DNA from: Dimorphilus gyrociliatus
Taxonomy: Eukaryota; Annelida; Polychaeta; Dinophilidae
Direction: 5' to 3'
DNA: 46,331 nucleotides
Assembly (NCBI GenBank): GCA_904063045.1
Contig: CAJFCJ010000141.1
Span: 25,961 to 72,291, forward strand
In this document: one piece after another, positions 10,619-21,230 of the stretch
Numbering within the stretch: position 1 is the stretch's first letter
How the letters are laid out: each line of letters begins with the position of its first letter
Program-made: the position numbers and the translations under genes
The notes under the pieces: generated by a model
Database searches by the model: none
What the model was told of the DNA's origin: nothing
What the model saw: only the letters and a program-made list of their open reading frames with translations

Positions 10619-13600
10619 ATGAAAATAATGAATTTTTTTAAACTTTCAACAATTTTTCTTTTCTATTTACAACAATCTTTTCATCTTGATAATCAATTAT
10701 TTGATAGTAAAATTCAAATTGATGTTATTGAAAGTACAATATACTTTGATTATGGATATGTAAAAGTAAAATTAGAGAATGTAACTGAACATTTGTATTT
10801 TGAACATTTGAATGATACATATGTTGCGAAAGTTTGCGGAATTATGGGATATAGCTCTTATATATCATTTCATGGACCGAGACAGGCACAACTTGCTAAA
10901 ATCACAGGTTGTTATGTTTTTAATGTTACAGATGATGAATGCTGTCAAATGTAAGTCTACGCAAATTATTCGATATTTTTAGTATACATTTTTTCTTTTA
11001 TTTCTAATCTAGTAAAAAGATTAATGAGTCTTTAACTTGTAAAAATAAACTGGTACTGAAATGCTTTAAAAAGAATATTTCTTGTAAATTTAACAATTAA
11101 AGATGTGGAATAGAGGTAAAGTGGGCTCATTAATGTTTTGAATCCACTTGACCTAATTCCATTGAAAAGATTATTTCAAAATAACATATACATTCGTTTT
11201 TTTCTTCATAATAGATATTTTTACATTGAAAATTGATAAAAATAGATTTCAGCCATATTATAAAACGGAAGAAAGCATATACGAAATTACTGGAGATGTA
11301 AATGAAAAATTAGACATATGTAGTAGAGTACAATATTATAGGCCTAGATTGAAAAGAAACAGTAGTAGTATTGATAAAATATTTTTAACATTTAAAAATA
11401 ACACTATTATATCATATAACACTGAAAATCTTGGTAATGAAATTCATTGTACATTTATGGAAATGAATTGTAAGAATTAAAAAAAAAAAAAAGAAATATA
11501 AAAGAATTTTTCTAAACTTTTTCTCTTAAATAAATGCAGATATAAAAGTTTTAAATATAAAACCTCCTGTAATATATAGCTATTATCAAAGAGATGAAAT
11601 TCCTCATTTACAAATGTATTTCTTTACAAAAGACTTGAAACTTTTACTACCAGTTTTTGACAATTCAACTACTTTAGAAAACAAATGTTTGATTGTTTGC
11701 AGTCATTTTACTGATTTATTTACAGTAACATCTTGTAAATCTAGAAATGTTCAACAAGTTGAAAAATTATTATCTATACTTTTTTTTTTAATAGGATATT
11801 TCTAACTGAAAGTCTGTTTTTTTTCTTTTTGTAATTTAGATAAATACTCCTTTCTTTTCAAATTGCAATATGATGAATGACTCATTTCCCAATTGTACAC
11901 TTATTTCTGAACATAATGAAACAAATATACTGAATACAATTGTAGTTGATGTAAATTGCCTTCCAAAAGGAAAAAGATGTTGGTATTATCGATTTGAAAA
12001 TGATTCTTTTTCATTAAAAACATTCTTTACTCAAAAGTTTATAAAAATTTAAATAGAATATCTATAAAATTGAATAGAACTGAGGAGAGTTTAATAACAG
12101 TTACAGGAATTCCTCTGATTCGAAATTTCTCTTATAAAAATACTTTTCAATTTATTGAATATACTAATTTTAGTAGGAAAATAAGTAATCTAATTTGTTC
12201 AAGATTAGGCTTTGATGATTTATTTTCACTGGCAAATCCTCATTTCAAATCAATACAAAAGGATAAAATTCAAAGATTATCTCTTTTCAAAAAGAGATAT
12301 TGCTGTGTATTGTAAAAAAAACTTTATTATTATTTTTAAATATTAGAGATTACATAATATAGAAATAGTTAATTTTTTCTAGACAAAATTACCTTAAACC
12401 TTTTGCATCAACTGTAAAATGTTATAAAAGATATTCTCAATGTCTGAGGCAAAAAGAAAAAAGCAAAATAAATTATATTATTGAAGACAAAATCTTTTTT
12501 TTTTCAGTTATATTTGCAAAGAAAATTGGAGAAAATATCTACAAATTGTTTTTAAAAAAAAATCTTACAATATTTAAATTATATATTTCAATGAATAATT
12601 TTTCAAAAAAGCAAGAATTATGTGAAAAAAGTGAATATTTTATTACTTCAGAATTTAATTACAACACTACACATTATGCCCTTATTCAAAATAATGCTTA
12701 TCTTGATACAATGGATAATACTGTTTATATCTTCAGTTCTTCTTATAGTGAAAATCTTAGCCATGTAACATGCACTTTCAGTGAATTAAAAGGTACATTT
12801 GCCTATTTTAGAGAGATAGTTCATTGATTGATTGATTGATTAAATAAATAGTTTCAAACATAATTTTTTGAATTATATTAGGCCTAAATAATCTATATTT
12901 TCCTTTTTTCATATTCAAGATACTCGTGTATACGAAATAAAAAAAAATGGAACTTGGATCTTAAATCTATTCAAATCTTATTATTTAACATTTCCAATTT
13001 TATATAAATCTAAAACTTTTGGTTTTAAACCACCAATAATCTATACATCTGATGTTGGTGTAAAAGATGCACAAAAATGCTTATTCCTTTGCAAACAGTT
13101 GAACAAGACGTATTTATATAAAAATTGTAAAGAATATTTATCAGGCATTGATCGGAATCTTGAAAATGTTGTATATCTTTCAAGTTGTCAAATTAAGGAT
13201 AAAATATTGGAAAATTGTCAATTTTCTTTTATTGAAGATATTAAATATTGGAAAAAAGATAAGAGACACTTTCATTACATAACAGAGCAATCTTGCGAAG
13301 AGTTTACAGTAAATTACGGTTGAGTATTGAGAAATAGATTAACGAGTTAGAAAAACTTGAAATTAATTTTAATTAGCCTATAGAATAGTTGAAAATGCTA
13401 CTATCTTTCAACCTTTTAAAGGGACTAATAAAAAGTGTATTAAAGGAATTTTACAATATTCAAATGAGACTATTTGGTATCTATTTAAATATATTAAATA
13501 TTATGAATTGCAATTATTATGCTCAGCGTTTGGTTTTAATTATGGAACTATTTTAAAATCAAATATATATTTAAAGAGTGAAGTGTATAGCTACGAAAGT

Positions 13601-13656
13601 CTTGAATGTAGAAAAGGAGGAGAAAAAGACATCTCTCTTTGTAAACCAATGATAAA
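10619..13656 (+). other. Gene C: N-terminal [SRCR / Cys module / WSC-PAN-like] x2 plus a third SRCR-like domain
   Basis: The same series of exons runs twice. SRCR-like domains (10619-11083; about 12037-12450; 13375-13656) show the family pattern of a short beta strand, then a Cys and an aromatic-rich hydrophobic stretch, as in VAKVCGIMGYSSYISF and LQLLCSAFGFNYGTIL. Each of the first two is followed by an unrecognised module of about 80 residues (11215-11469; 12507-12792) with an early Cys-x-x-(S/R)-x-(E/Q)-Y and a late (I/V)-x-C-T-F-x-E. Next comes a domain with CxxxC and a later Cys (11540-11976; 12921-13319), as in CLFLCKQLNKTY, which looks like WSC or PAN. SRCR and WSC assignments rest on pattern only. 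Phase-1 or phase-2 introns between modules suit exon shuffling. Confidence 0.65.
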
Positions 13657-16600
13657 TACAAAGTTAAAGCATTTTCATTTTAGTATGGGATAAAAACAGA
13701 AAACATTGAATGATTTTACAATATTAAAACTTTAACTGTTATTTCTATGTTTTCTATTAATATCCCCCATCCTCCCTATTCCTTATTTAAACACATTAGT
13801 ATATTAATGTAAATATAAATAGACAAATTACTGAGTGGTTTCCATATGAAATTGAATGTTCAAATCAAATTACTGAAGGTATTTAATCAATCAAAATTTA
13901 AACAAATATAACCTTAATTAAATCATATTACAATTGCAATAAACATTAGACTGCAATGGAGAATTTGTTGTTATAATTGATGACATTTGTTATTATATTT
14001 ATGATAGAAAAAAAACAATGACAATTTATGAAATGAAAATTCAATGTTCAAAGAGAAATTTAATAATACCCGATTATCCTACTTTATCAAAACCATTTAC
14101 ATTACATCTCCTTTCAATTGTTCAAAATAATTTATTAAATAAATCAATATCTTCAATGTATTCATGTAAAAAATATATATATATATATTTTACAATTTAT
14201 TCAAATTTTAAATATCTATTTCTTCTTTTAAAAGATATGGTTAAAGTTAACAATTATTATCTAAGTGAAAGAAATTTATCAATGTCTTTACCAATGTTTT
14301 ATAGTAGACAAGTTTGTAGATTATTTCTTTCAAAAAATATGTTTTTATTTATAAATTAATGTTTTAAAAGATAGATGAATATTTTCCTAAATTCAACACA
14401 TTACAATTTCTTCCAAATACTTTAGAAGAGTCAAAGAAATGCTATCAAATTAAATTTATTAATAATACTATATTTGTAGATAATTTTTTTCTTTTCACTT
14501 TTTCAAGTTTTTCTGTTTTTTTTGTTTGTTTTTTTTTTTAAACAGAATTTTCTAGAATGGACTAAATTATTGAAAAGTCAAACTTATAAAGTAAAATTCT
14601 CTGGGTGTTTTTCTTTTTTTAAATATTTTTAACCCTTTTTCATTCCATACAATAGAACATAAGCGAAACGGAAAAAGACAATCTTATTTTAAAATTTTGC
14701 CAATTATTTCCAGTAAAATTTCTTTTTTTTTTTTATTTAAAAAAGTTATAAAAAAATATCTCGTTTTTTTCTTTTTACAGAATTATCATAATCTTATAGA
14801 AAAAGAAAATCGCTTGCCATTTAGAACTATGGTGAATATGAAAACCATGCCATGATCTTTTATTGAATATAAAATCATTATCTTTTTTAATAGGAAAAAC
14901 ATCTTCTTTTCTCATTTGCTAATAATCTACCTTGCCCAAAATCTAAGGTATTTTTATAACAGATTCACTAATGAATTTTATAAGGCTTATTGATAAATTT
15001 AAATCAATAATCTCTTTCTGTCATACCAATTGTAATATATTTCAATTATAGATTTCACTTTTAGACAAAATTAATAGTCAAAGATTAGAATTTGATGATG
15101 AAAACTGCCACTATACAGTTAGTAATTTATTGTTATGTCAAAAACTTCCAATTAAAACTTATTCACTAAGTATTTTAATATTTACTTTCTCCATTCAATC
15201 TCATTTTCTTATCAATTGACAGGAAACAATTTCAATTTAAATGTTTTCAACCTTAATTTTACTATCCATCAAGAAAATATTTTCTACTGTACCAAAGATG
15301 GAATATACATCAATTTTTATTATCTTTGTGATGGTATTTTTGATTGTCTAAATGGAGAAGATGAGGAAAATTGCCATGGAGAAAATATCAATGAAGTTTC
15401 TTGTATATCATCAACAGAAAAAATAAGCCTACTCCATTTTTGTGATTATATAAATGATTGCAAAAATAATTTTGATGAGATATTATGTAGTAAGGCGGAT
15501 AGGTTTTTTACTTTTAAGGAGTTTTTGAAAATGTCCCAATTACGTACAATTGTATCTTAGATTTTTAATTAAGAGAAATAGCTAAAGAAATTGGAAAAGA
15601 AAAAAAAATCATAAACATTTTCACTGGCATCCTTAATCTTTAAAATTCAATTTTTACTAAATTAAAATTTTTCCCTTTTTTTTTCTAGTTAGAGACGACT
15701 GCCCAATAAATTTTATGTAATTTTCTAAAATCCTAAATCTTCTTATCACTAAAAATAAAGGGGCCAATAGAAAACGTCTCCAAGTGAGATCTTTGAAAGC
15801 AATATTTCGGATTGAAAAATGGTTAAGAGGAGTAAAGTAGCTTTTGATTTGAGGTTAGGGGGTTCCATCTAACAGTTACGGGTAATCAAAAAGGTTAGAG
15901 AGAGACAAGGCCTAAGTTAGGGTTAGGATTAAACCATGCATTTCGGGACGTTTTCTGTCGTATCCAAAATTAAAATAATATTAACCATTTTAAAACCGTC
16001 TTACAGAAAATGTAAAAATGGAGAATGCGTTAAGAGAGAAAATATTTGTGATAATGAAAGACACTGCATCGATGAAAGTGATGAAAAATGCCAAAATGTT
16101 GATGCAATATCGAATGAATATAGAGAAAGTATAAACGAATGTTTGGTTTTTCATATCATTAAAATACTTTCCATTTTTTAGACTGCAATGAGCAATATCA
16201 AGCAGATTGTGGAAGTTATTGTATTCCAAAAGAGTTTGTCGATGATTTCAAATACGACTGTATCGCCAAAAATGATGAATCTGAAAATTACAATTTCTAT
16301 TCAAGATTCAATTTGACTAATTTCTACAAAGGTCACCGTCATATTAAACAACCTAAGGAATGTTTTGTCGAAGTGTTCAGTACTGGAATTATTAAAAACA
16401 CAATTCTAATGTCGCAAAATGACTGCAACAGAGAATCTTGTCCTCGGGGTTTCTACCTCTGCTATAGGAGAAATTACTGTATATCTATTGAATTAGTTTG
16501 TGACGGAGTGGATCATTGTCTACTGGGAGATGACGAATTCCATTGCGGTACATTTTGCGGGCAAACGATTCACCTGTCTAAATCATTTCGTTCGTTGCAG

Positions 16601-19024
16601 AAAAGATAGCAATGAAAGGATATTTCAAGTGCAGAGGCGAGAATAGACACTTGCTGATCAGCAAAGTATGCGATACAGTGATTCATTGCCAAAAGGGCAG
16701 CGATGAGATATACTGCAAATTGCCCCGCGTCTCTAACCCCAATTGCAGAGTTGTGAATCATCTGCAACTGCAATGCAATTTCAAAGAAAAAGGTGAATCT
16801 GAAAGTTTGACGGTTGAAGAAGGATTCAGGAAAATCTCAATAACCGGAAATACAGATGAAAATGTGTTGAAAAATTCAACGAGATTGGCGTTGCTCTATT
16901 TGGAGAAGAATGAAAATTATGTGAAATATTCGTTGGGCTATTTTGCAAATTTAGTGAATTTGACAATCGTGAAATGTGAAATGAATGAAGATGCAAACAT
17001 TTTACAAAAACCTCTATTAATACTTCAACATCTTCAACTGTCTTTTAATCCAATTTCAAATTTAATGTTCTTAAATCAATTGTCTTGTAAACATCTACAA
17101 ACTTTAGATATTTCGCACACAAACATTTTCTCACTTAATCATTTACATTTTCAATTTTGTACTCATTTAAAATCACTTCAAATTAATTACTGTCCTATTA
17201 ATTCTATTCAAATTGACACTTTTCAACCTTTGACCTCATTGGAAAAGTTATATTTAGATTTTAAGAATTTTTCATTAAATGATCAATATTATATATTTAA
17301 ATCATTGAAAAATTTAAAATATGTTAGAGGGAATAGTTTCTATTTTTGTTGTCTTTTAAAAACATCTGAAAGAGAGAAGATATTTTGTGAGGCATCATCA
17401 TCAATATTTGAATCATGTACACAAATCATAGGATCTCAAATACTTCATATTTTTTGTTGGATATTCGGAATAATTGGTTTTTTGATGAATATTTTAGCAG
17501 GTTTTTTGGTTTTAACAAGGGTAGAAAATAATAAGATTTATCATTTAATGCTGTGTTTCGGGAATATTTTAATACCTGTCTTTCTTTTAACACTTGGTTT
17601 TGTGAATGTGTATTATAGTGGCAATATTTTGGAAACTTTAATAACATGGAGAGAAAGTAGAATTTGCCAACTAATGGAAATGATAACAACATTTTCCATT
17701 TTATTATCATTTACAATTATTCTTGTATTGAATATTAAAAGATATCAAAGAATATTATGGCCATTGAGTATAGATCATTGTTTAAAACATAAACATATCA
17801 ATTTCATTTCTTTAAGTATCTTTGGAATATTGGTTTTAGTATCTTGCATTCCATTTTTCCAGGAAAAGGTATTAAACAAAGCTATATGGGTTTGGTAAAA
17901 GTCTTGTATTATAAGGCAATTTCAACAGCAAGATGATGACATACTTTTATCCAAAACCCTATTGATTTATGATTAGAGAATGAATACCATAAATTTTGTT
18001 TTTTAACCCTGAACAGAATCCTAATGATAAATCATATTTATGTATAAATATATTAATTTCAAATAAGGAAACTACTCATTGGATATTTACATTCTTCCTT
18101 TTCTCTATCTTCATACCATTACCTCTTTTAATAATAATATTTTTATATATTCATTTGATATGTTTTGCAAAAAATCCAGTAAAAATTTTAACTATTGGAG
18201 ATCGACTTTTTATTCTAACTTTATTAAATGCAATAATATGGCTACCAGTTTCTATTATAAGTATATTGTTATAGATTTCCTCTTATATAGTATGTCTATT
18301 AGTATAATAAACATTTGCAAAAATACAAAATAGGCCTATTATCAATAACAATGAATTTTCAATTAACAAATATGCCATATAATCTTATTATAATATTTCA
18401 AATTCCAATGGGATCCTTAATGAATCCTCTTGTTTTCACATTTCGAGAAATTCATCATTTGTATAAAAGGAAAAAATTACTAGAAATTGAAAATAAAGCT
18501 AAATTAATTTCTGAAACTGGTTTGTTTGAAAGGAAAACATGTATGAAAAATCAATCTTTTTTTTATCTCTCTCTCTCTCTCAGTATTTAACCTTCAATTT
18601 AAGCCTATTTTCTCATCTCTTTTTATTTTTTTACAGTTTTAAAATTTATAAAAAAAGAAAAAAAATTCTTTTTATTGAAAAATGAAAATTTGAAGAAGTT
18701 AAAAATAACAAAAAGTTTTATTGAAAATTTTCAATTTTTGAAATGTTTAAAAGATATTTGTAGATTATTGGTTTTGACACATTTTAGCCAATTATCACTC
18801 AATGGTGTGATTAACTTTGATAATATATACTTTATAGTTAATTTTAATTTTTTTCATGATTTCTCTTCTTAGCATAACTTTAATTTTTTTTTCTTAATTA
18901 GCCCTACAAAGAGAAATATGTTCTAAAGAGAGACAATCTTTATCTTAAGGATATTGAAAATGAAAAATGTGATATAAATTCCTTTGGTCTATTAGTTAAA
19001 ATGTGTCTTCAATATAAAATTTAG
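10619..19024 (+). CDS. Receptor paralogue C: SRCR/CTLD/LDLa/LRR seven-helix receptor with kinase-like tail
   Basis: Head-to-head paralogue of B, with ATG at 10619 and a hydrophobic leader. Exons placed: 10619-10950, 11013-11083, 11215-11469, 11540-11757, about 11840-11976, about 12037-12311, 12374-about 12450, 12507-12792, 12921-13319, 13375-about 13656, 13822-13880, 13951-about 14310, several small lectin exons to about 15170, 15223-15489, 16007-16140, 16182-16547, 16601-17868, 18017-18260, 18334-18540, 18637-about 18835 and 18902-19024 (stop TAG 19022-19024). Predicted topology: very long ectodomain, seven helices, short cytosolic tail. KRY replaces DRY after helix 3 and NPLVF replaces NPxxY. 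Two weak points: an apparent missing A near 12,045 puts the second SRCR exon out of frame, and the join between 15489 and 16007 needs an extra exon I could not find. Confidence 0.85.
12822..12841. repeat. ATTG tetranucleotide repeat
   Basis: About four to five TTGA/ATTG units in the intron after the second Cys module of gene C. Confidence 0.8.
13951..15171 (+). other. Gene C: C-type lectin-like domain
   Basis: The first exon opens with DCNGEFVVIIDDICYYIYD, the start of a C-type lectin fold (Cys, then a second Cys-Tyr after a strand), followed by a helix region with another Cys. The last exon ends ENCHYTVSNLLLCQKLP, the usual final Cys pair ending in LC-(E/Q)-K. Four or five very small exons lie between, separated by introns of about 80-130 nt. 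I see no EPN or QPD calcium/sugar motif and no clear WND, so carbohydrate binding cannot be assumed. An AT microsatellite at about 14,174-14,186 lies inside the first exon, or marks an internal intron there. Confidence 0.65.
15223..15489 (+). other. Gene C: LDLa repeats 1-2
   Basis: Exon following an AG acceptor at 15221-15222. Two LDLa repeats: FYCTKDGIYINFYYLCDG with GEDEENC, then CISSTEKI ... DEILC. The exon ends in phase 1 at a GTAAGG donor. The next recognised LDLa exon (16007) needs phase 2, so one short exon between 15,490 and 16,006 is either unrecognised or lost. Confidence 0.75.
16004..17237 (+). repeat. Near-identical 1.23-kb block shared with gene B (C copy)
   Basis: Partner of 4103-5339, 1,234 against 1,237 bases. 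Intron identity and sharp edges indicate recent gene conversion rather than selection on the protein. Confidence 0.9.
16601..17868 (+). other. Gene C: large exon with last LDLa, LRRs, hinge and helices 1-4
   Basis: Counterpart of 3478-4739. It starts after a 53-nt intron (16548-16600, GTACAT...TTGCAG). The LDLa and most LRRs are the same as in B; after TSLEKL the last LRR, hinge (FYFCCLLK ... FCEASSS) and helices differ. The Cys before helix 3 (RICQLM) is kept; the DRY site reads IKRYQR. Helix 4 ends SCIPFFQEK at a GTATTA donor. Confidence 0.9.
18017..18540 (+). other. Gene C: helices 5-7 exons
   Basis: Two exons, 18017-18260 and 18334-18540, divided by a 73-nt intron inside helix 6 or loop 3 at the same place as in B. 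Helix 5 is WIFTFFLFSIFIPLPLLIII; helix 6 has IIWLPVSII; helix 7 ends GSLMNPLVFTFREI. The following basic segment (YKRKKLLEIENKAK) is a usual membrane-proximal tail and leads into the kinase-like exons. Confidence 0.85.
18637..19024 (+). other. Gene C: kinase-like C-terminal tail (two exons)
   Basis: Exons 18637-about 18835 (acceptor TTACAG) and 18902-19024. The first holds LKCLKDICRLLVLTHFSQLS then LNGVINFDNIYF. The second holds VLKRDNLYL then CDINSFGLLVKMCLQYKI and the TAG stop. DINSFGLL fits the kinase alpha-F signature best of the three copies. The protein ends within this helix, so the rest of a C-lobe is missing. Splice positions match A and B. Confidence 0.7.
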
Positions 19025-19680
19025 AAATGGATCAATGAAGAATTTTTTTAAAATAAAGAAACAGTAAACAGTTAAAAAATTGGTTTTTTTATTACATTAA
19101 AGTTTAAAGACTGTTCATGACTCATATTCTGATTATTGATTAATAAAAGTATTTTAAAAATATTGTTGTTAACTTGTAGTCTATATTTTATTCATTTTTT
19201 TAACATATTAAAATGACAAATGTCTTTGCTCATTATGTTTAAGAATGTCGAAATGCCATTTAAAAATTGTACTATAGGACACAGATGATCAACAACAGGA
19301 TAATAAAATTGCAGATAAATGTCACTGAAAGCAATAAGTCACATAATTATCTTATATCATTTCATTATGATTTGTATGATGAACGGAAGATGGATACTGA
19401 TAATTAAATGAATTACAAATTCAAGTTTTGGGAGTGATCCTAATTTTAAAGTTAGTGATGTTGAATAAGGCTCATTTAAAAAAGAATTTGCCGATTCTCC
19501 TAAATTTGAATTTATAGAAAATGGTAGCCAACAAGGAAAGGGTTTATTCATTCCTAATGACTTTTCTTCTAATAAAAATTCAACTTGTTTCCTCAACTAA
19601 AACATAGTTTCTTAATGGTACTTTTAAATATGCTCATAATACTTTCTCTGTAAATGGATGTCTGAAAAAAACTGATGAAT
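19025..19680. other. AT-rich spacer, nothing recognised
   Basis: The stretch follows the gene C stop. It holds scattered AT-rich sequence and a 79-codon minus-strand open frame (19357-19596) with no recognisable motif. It may be the decayed upstream part of the BEL/Pao remnant. Confidence 0.5.
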
Positions 19681-19689
19681 TAAAGCAAG

Positions 19690-20900
19690 TAATTGCAAAT
19701 GTGTTTATACAGCCTTGATAGTATGAGTTTTAATGTAATAGTTAAGCATGGTAAGCATTTTCAACAACCTGTCAATCATCTTATTCCTGGGAAAGCTTAT
19801 CTGCAAACAACTTCAATTGGAACAAGTCTTCTACTATTCAAAAATGGATGCTATTTTCGTAATTTGGTACATCAAAGCCATGTACCACCACCAGGACCCT
19901 ATGAACCTTGAAAGACCCTATGAACAGTTTTTTGATTATTGTACTCACCCAGGAAGTCAAAAAACTGATAGGAATCTGGTGGAATACAAAATGACAAGAC
20001 ATGTATTCGAGGTAAAGAACAACCTGTATGTGGTTTCAGCAACATTGAGAATGGTGCTGAAAGCATCCAGCTTGAACATGGAAGAAAGGGAAGAGGCAGA
20101 AAGATGCTTCTACATTGATGACCTCATTTTAGTGTCTGACAACGAAGACTATCTGGACAAGGTATTGATACAAGCATTAAGCCTTGGCCCTTTGTAACTA
20201 CTTCACTTTGACTTTAAATAATGTCAAATTCTGAGGAATTGATCAAATAAATCCCGCTTGAAACAAAGCCCAGTGAGTACCCTAGAATTGTATGGGGAAT
20301 CCAGTAAACAGAACAACAGAATCAGCTGCAACCTGGATAACTTGGCATTAGGCCCAAAGGCAACATGGAGAGAAATCCTGAGGGTAATAGCAAAGATCTG
20401 TGATCCTTTAGGCTTAGCGAACATTGTGGTGGCAAAACTTTGAGTGATGTTCTCGATGTTAAGCAAGGATGACCAGCAGTATTCCTGACGGATTCAGAAG
20501 TAGTCCTAAAGTACAATAGAGGTGCAGATGAAGAAATATGCAAGAGCAGGAATAACTGAAATAAGACAGTACGCAAGCCCCAATCAATAGTATCATGTAA
20601 AGAAACAGAAGAACCCTGTAGACTGGTTAATGAAACTGCCAGCGAAATTCAACAAAGAAAGGTATGATGAATGGAAAGAGAGAATAATGACAACGTCATA
20701 GTCTCAAAGGGCGTGCAAAATTCTGTTGTTAATAAACCAGCTAGTAAAGAGTATGACTTATAAGTTCCAAAGAACAGGCAGGAAACTGACTGAGGACAGC
20801 TCAATGCAACAAGAGATAGAAACATTGAAATGCTCCAAACAGGGTCAAGGGCTGGGTCAGGGTTGAAGTAAAACCACAAAACTGATCATTTTCAACAACA
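19690..20900 (+). pseudogene. Decayed BEL/Pao-type pol fragment
   Basis: Broken pieces in several frames. IKAMYHHQD (about 19,870-19,900) matches the first catalytic block of BEL/Pao reverse transcriptase; LVEYKMTRHVFEVKNNLYV matches its E-Y-x-M-x-(R/V)-H-ϕ-F-G block; CFYIDDLILVSD is the YxDD block. IAKICDPLGLANIVV (about 20,385-20,435) matches the family motif ending FDPLGL. Many stops and shifts separate the blocks and no LTRs were seen, so this is a dead internal fragment. Confidence 0.75.
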
Positions 20901-21230
20901 TTCTACTAAAAATTACCTACTCTGCTATTGAACTTTGAAATCGTACCCAATGAGAGTGAATCCCTCTTTAGGTATATCCAAGTATCATTGAGGTTGTTGA
21001 TACTTATGGCAATAATAAAAAAATGATGTATTATGATTATTTGAATATTGTTAAGAAATGACAAGACACAGTTGAAGTGTATAAAAACTAAAGAAAGAAT
21101 AGAAAAGAATAACTATGGAGTGTGAATATATGATGTTTGGATTAATAATTCATCAGCCAATATCTTTCCAAGTGTATAATTATCCCAAATTTCTAATATT
21201 TTCCTCTCTATATCACTATTTTTGTTTCTC
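20880..21230. other. Spacer, nothing recognised
   Basis: No open frame or repeat of note between the BEL/Pao remnant and the end of the LRR gene. Confidence 0.5.

Noticed and set aside
19357-19596. 79-codon minus-strand open frame
   Set aside because: No motif, no signal peptide, AT-rich spacer; may be antisense to decayed mobile-element sequence.
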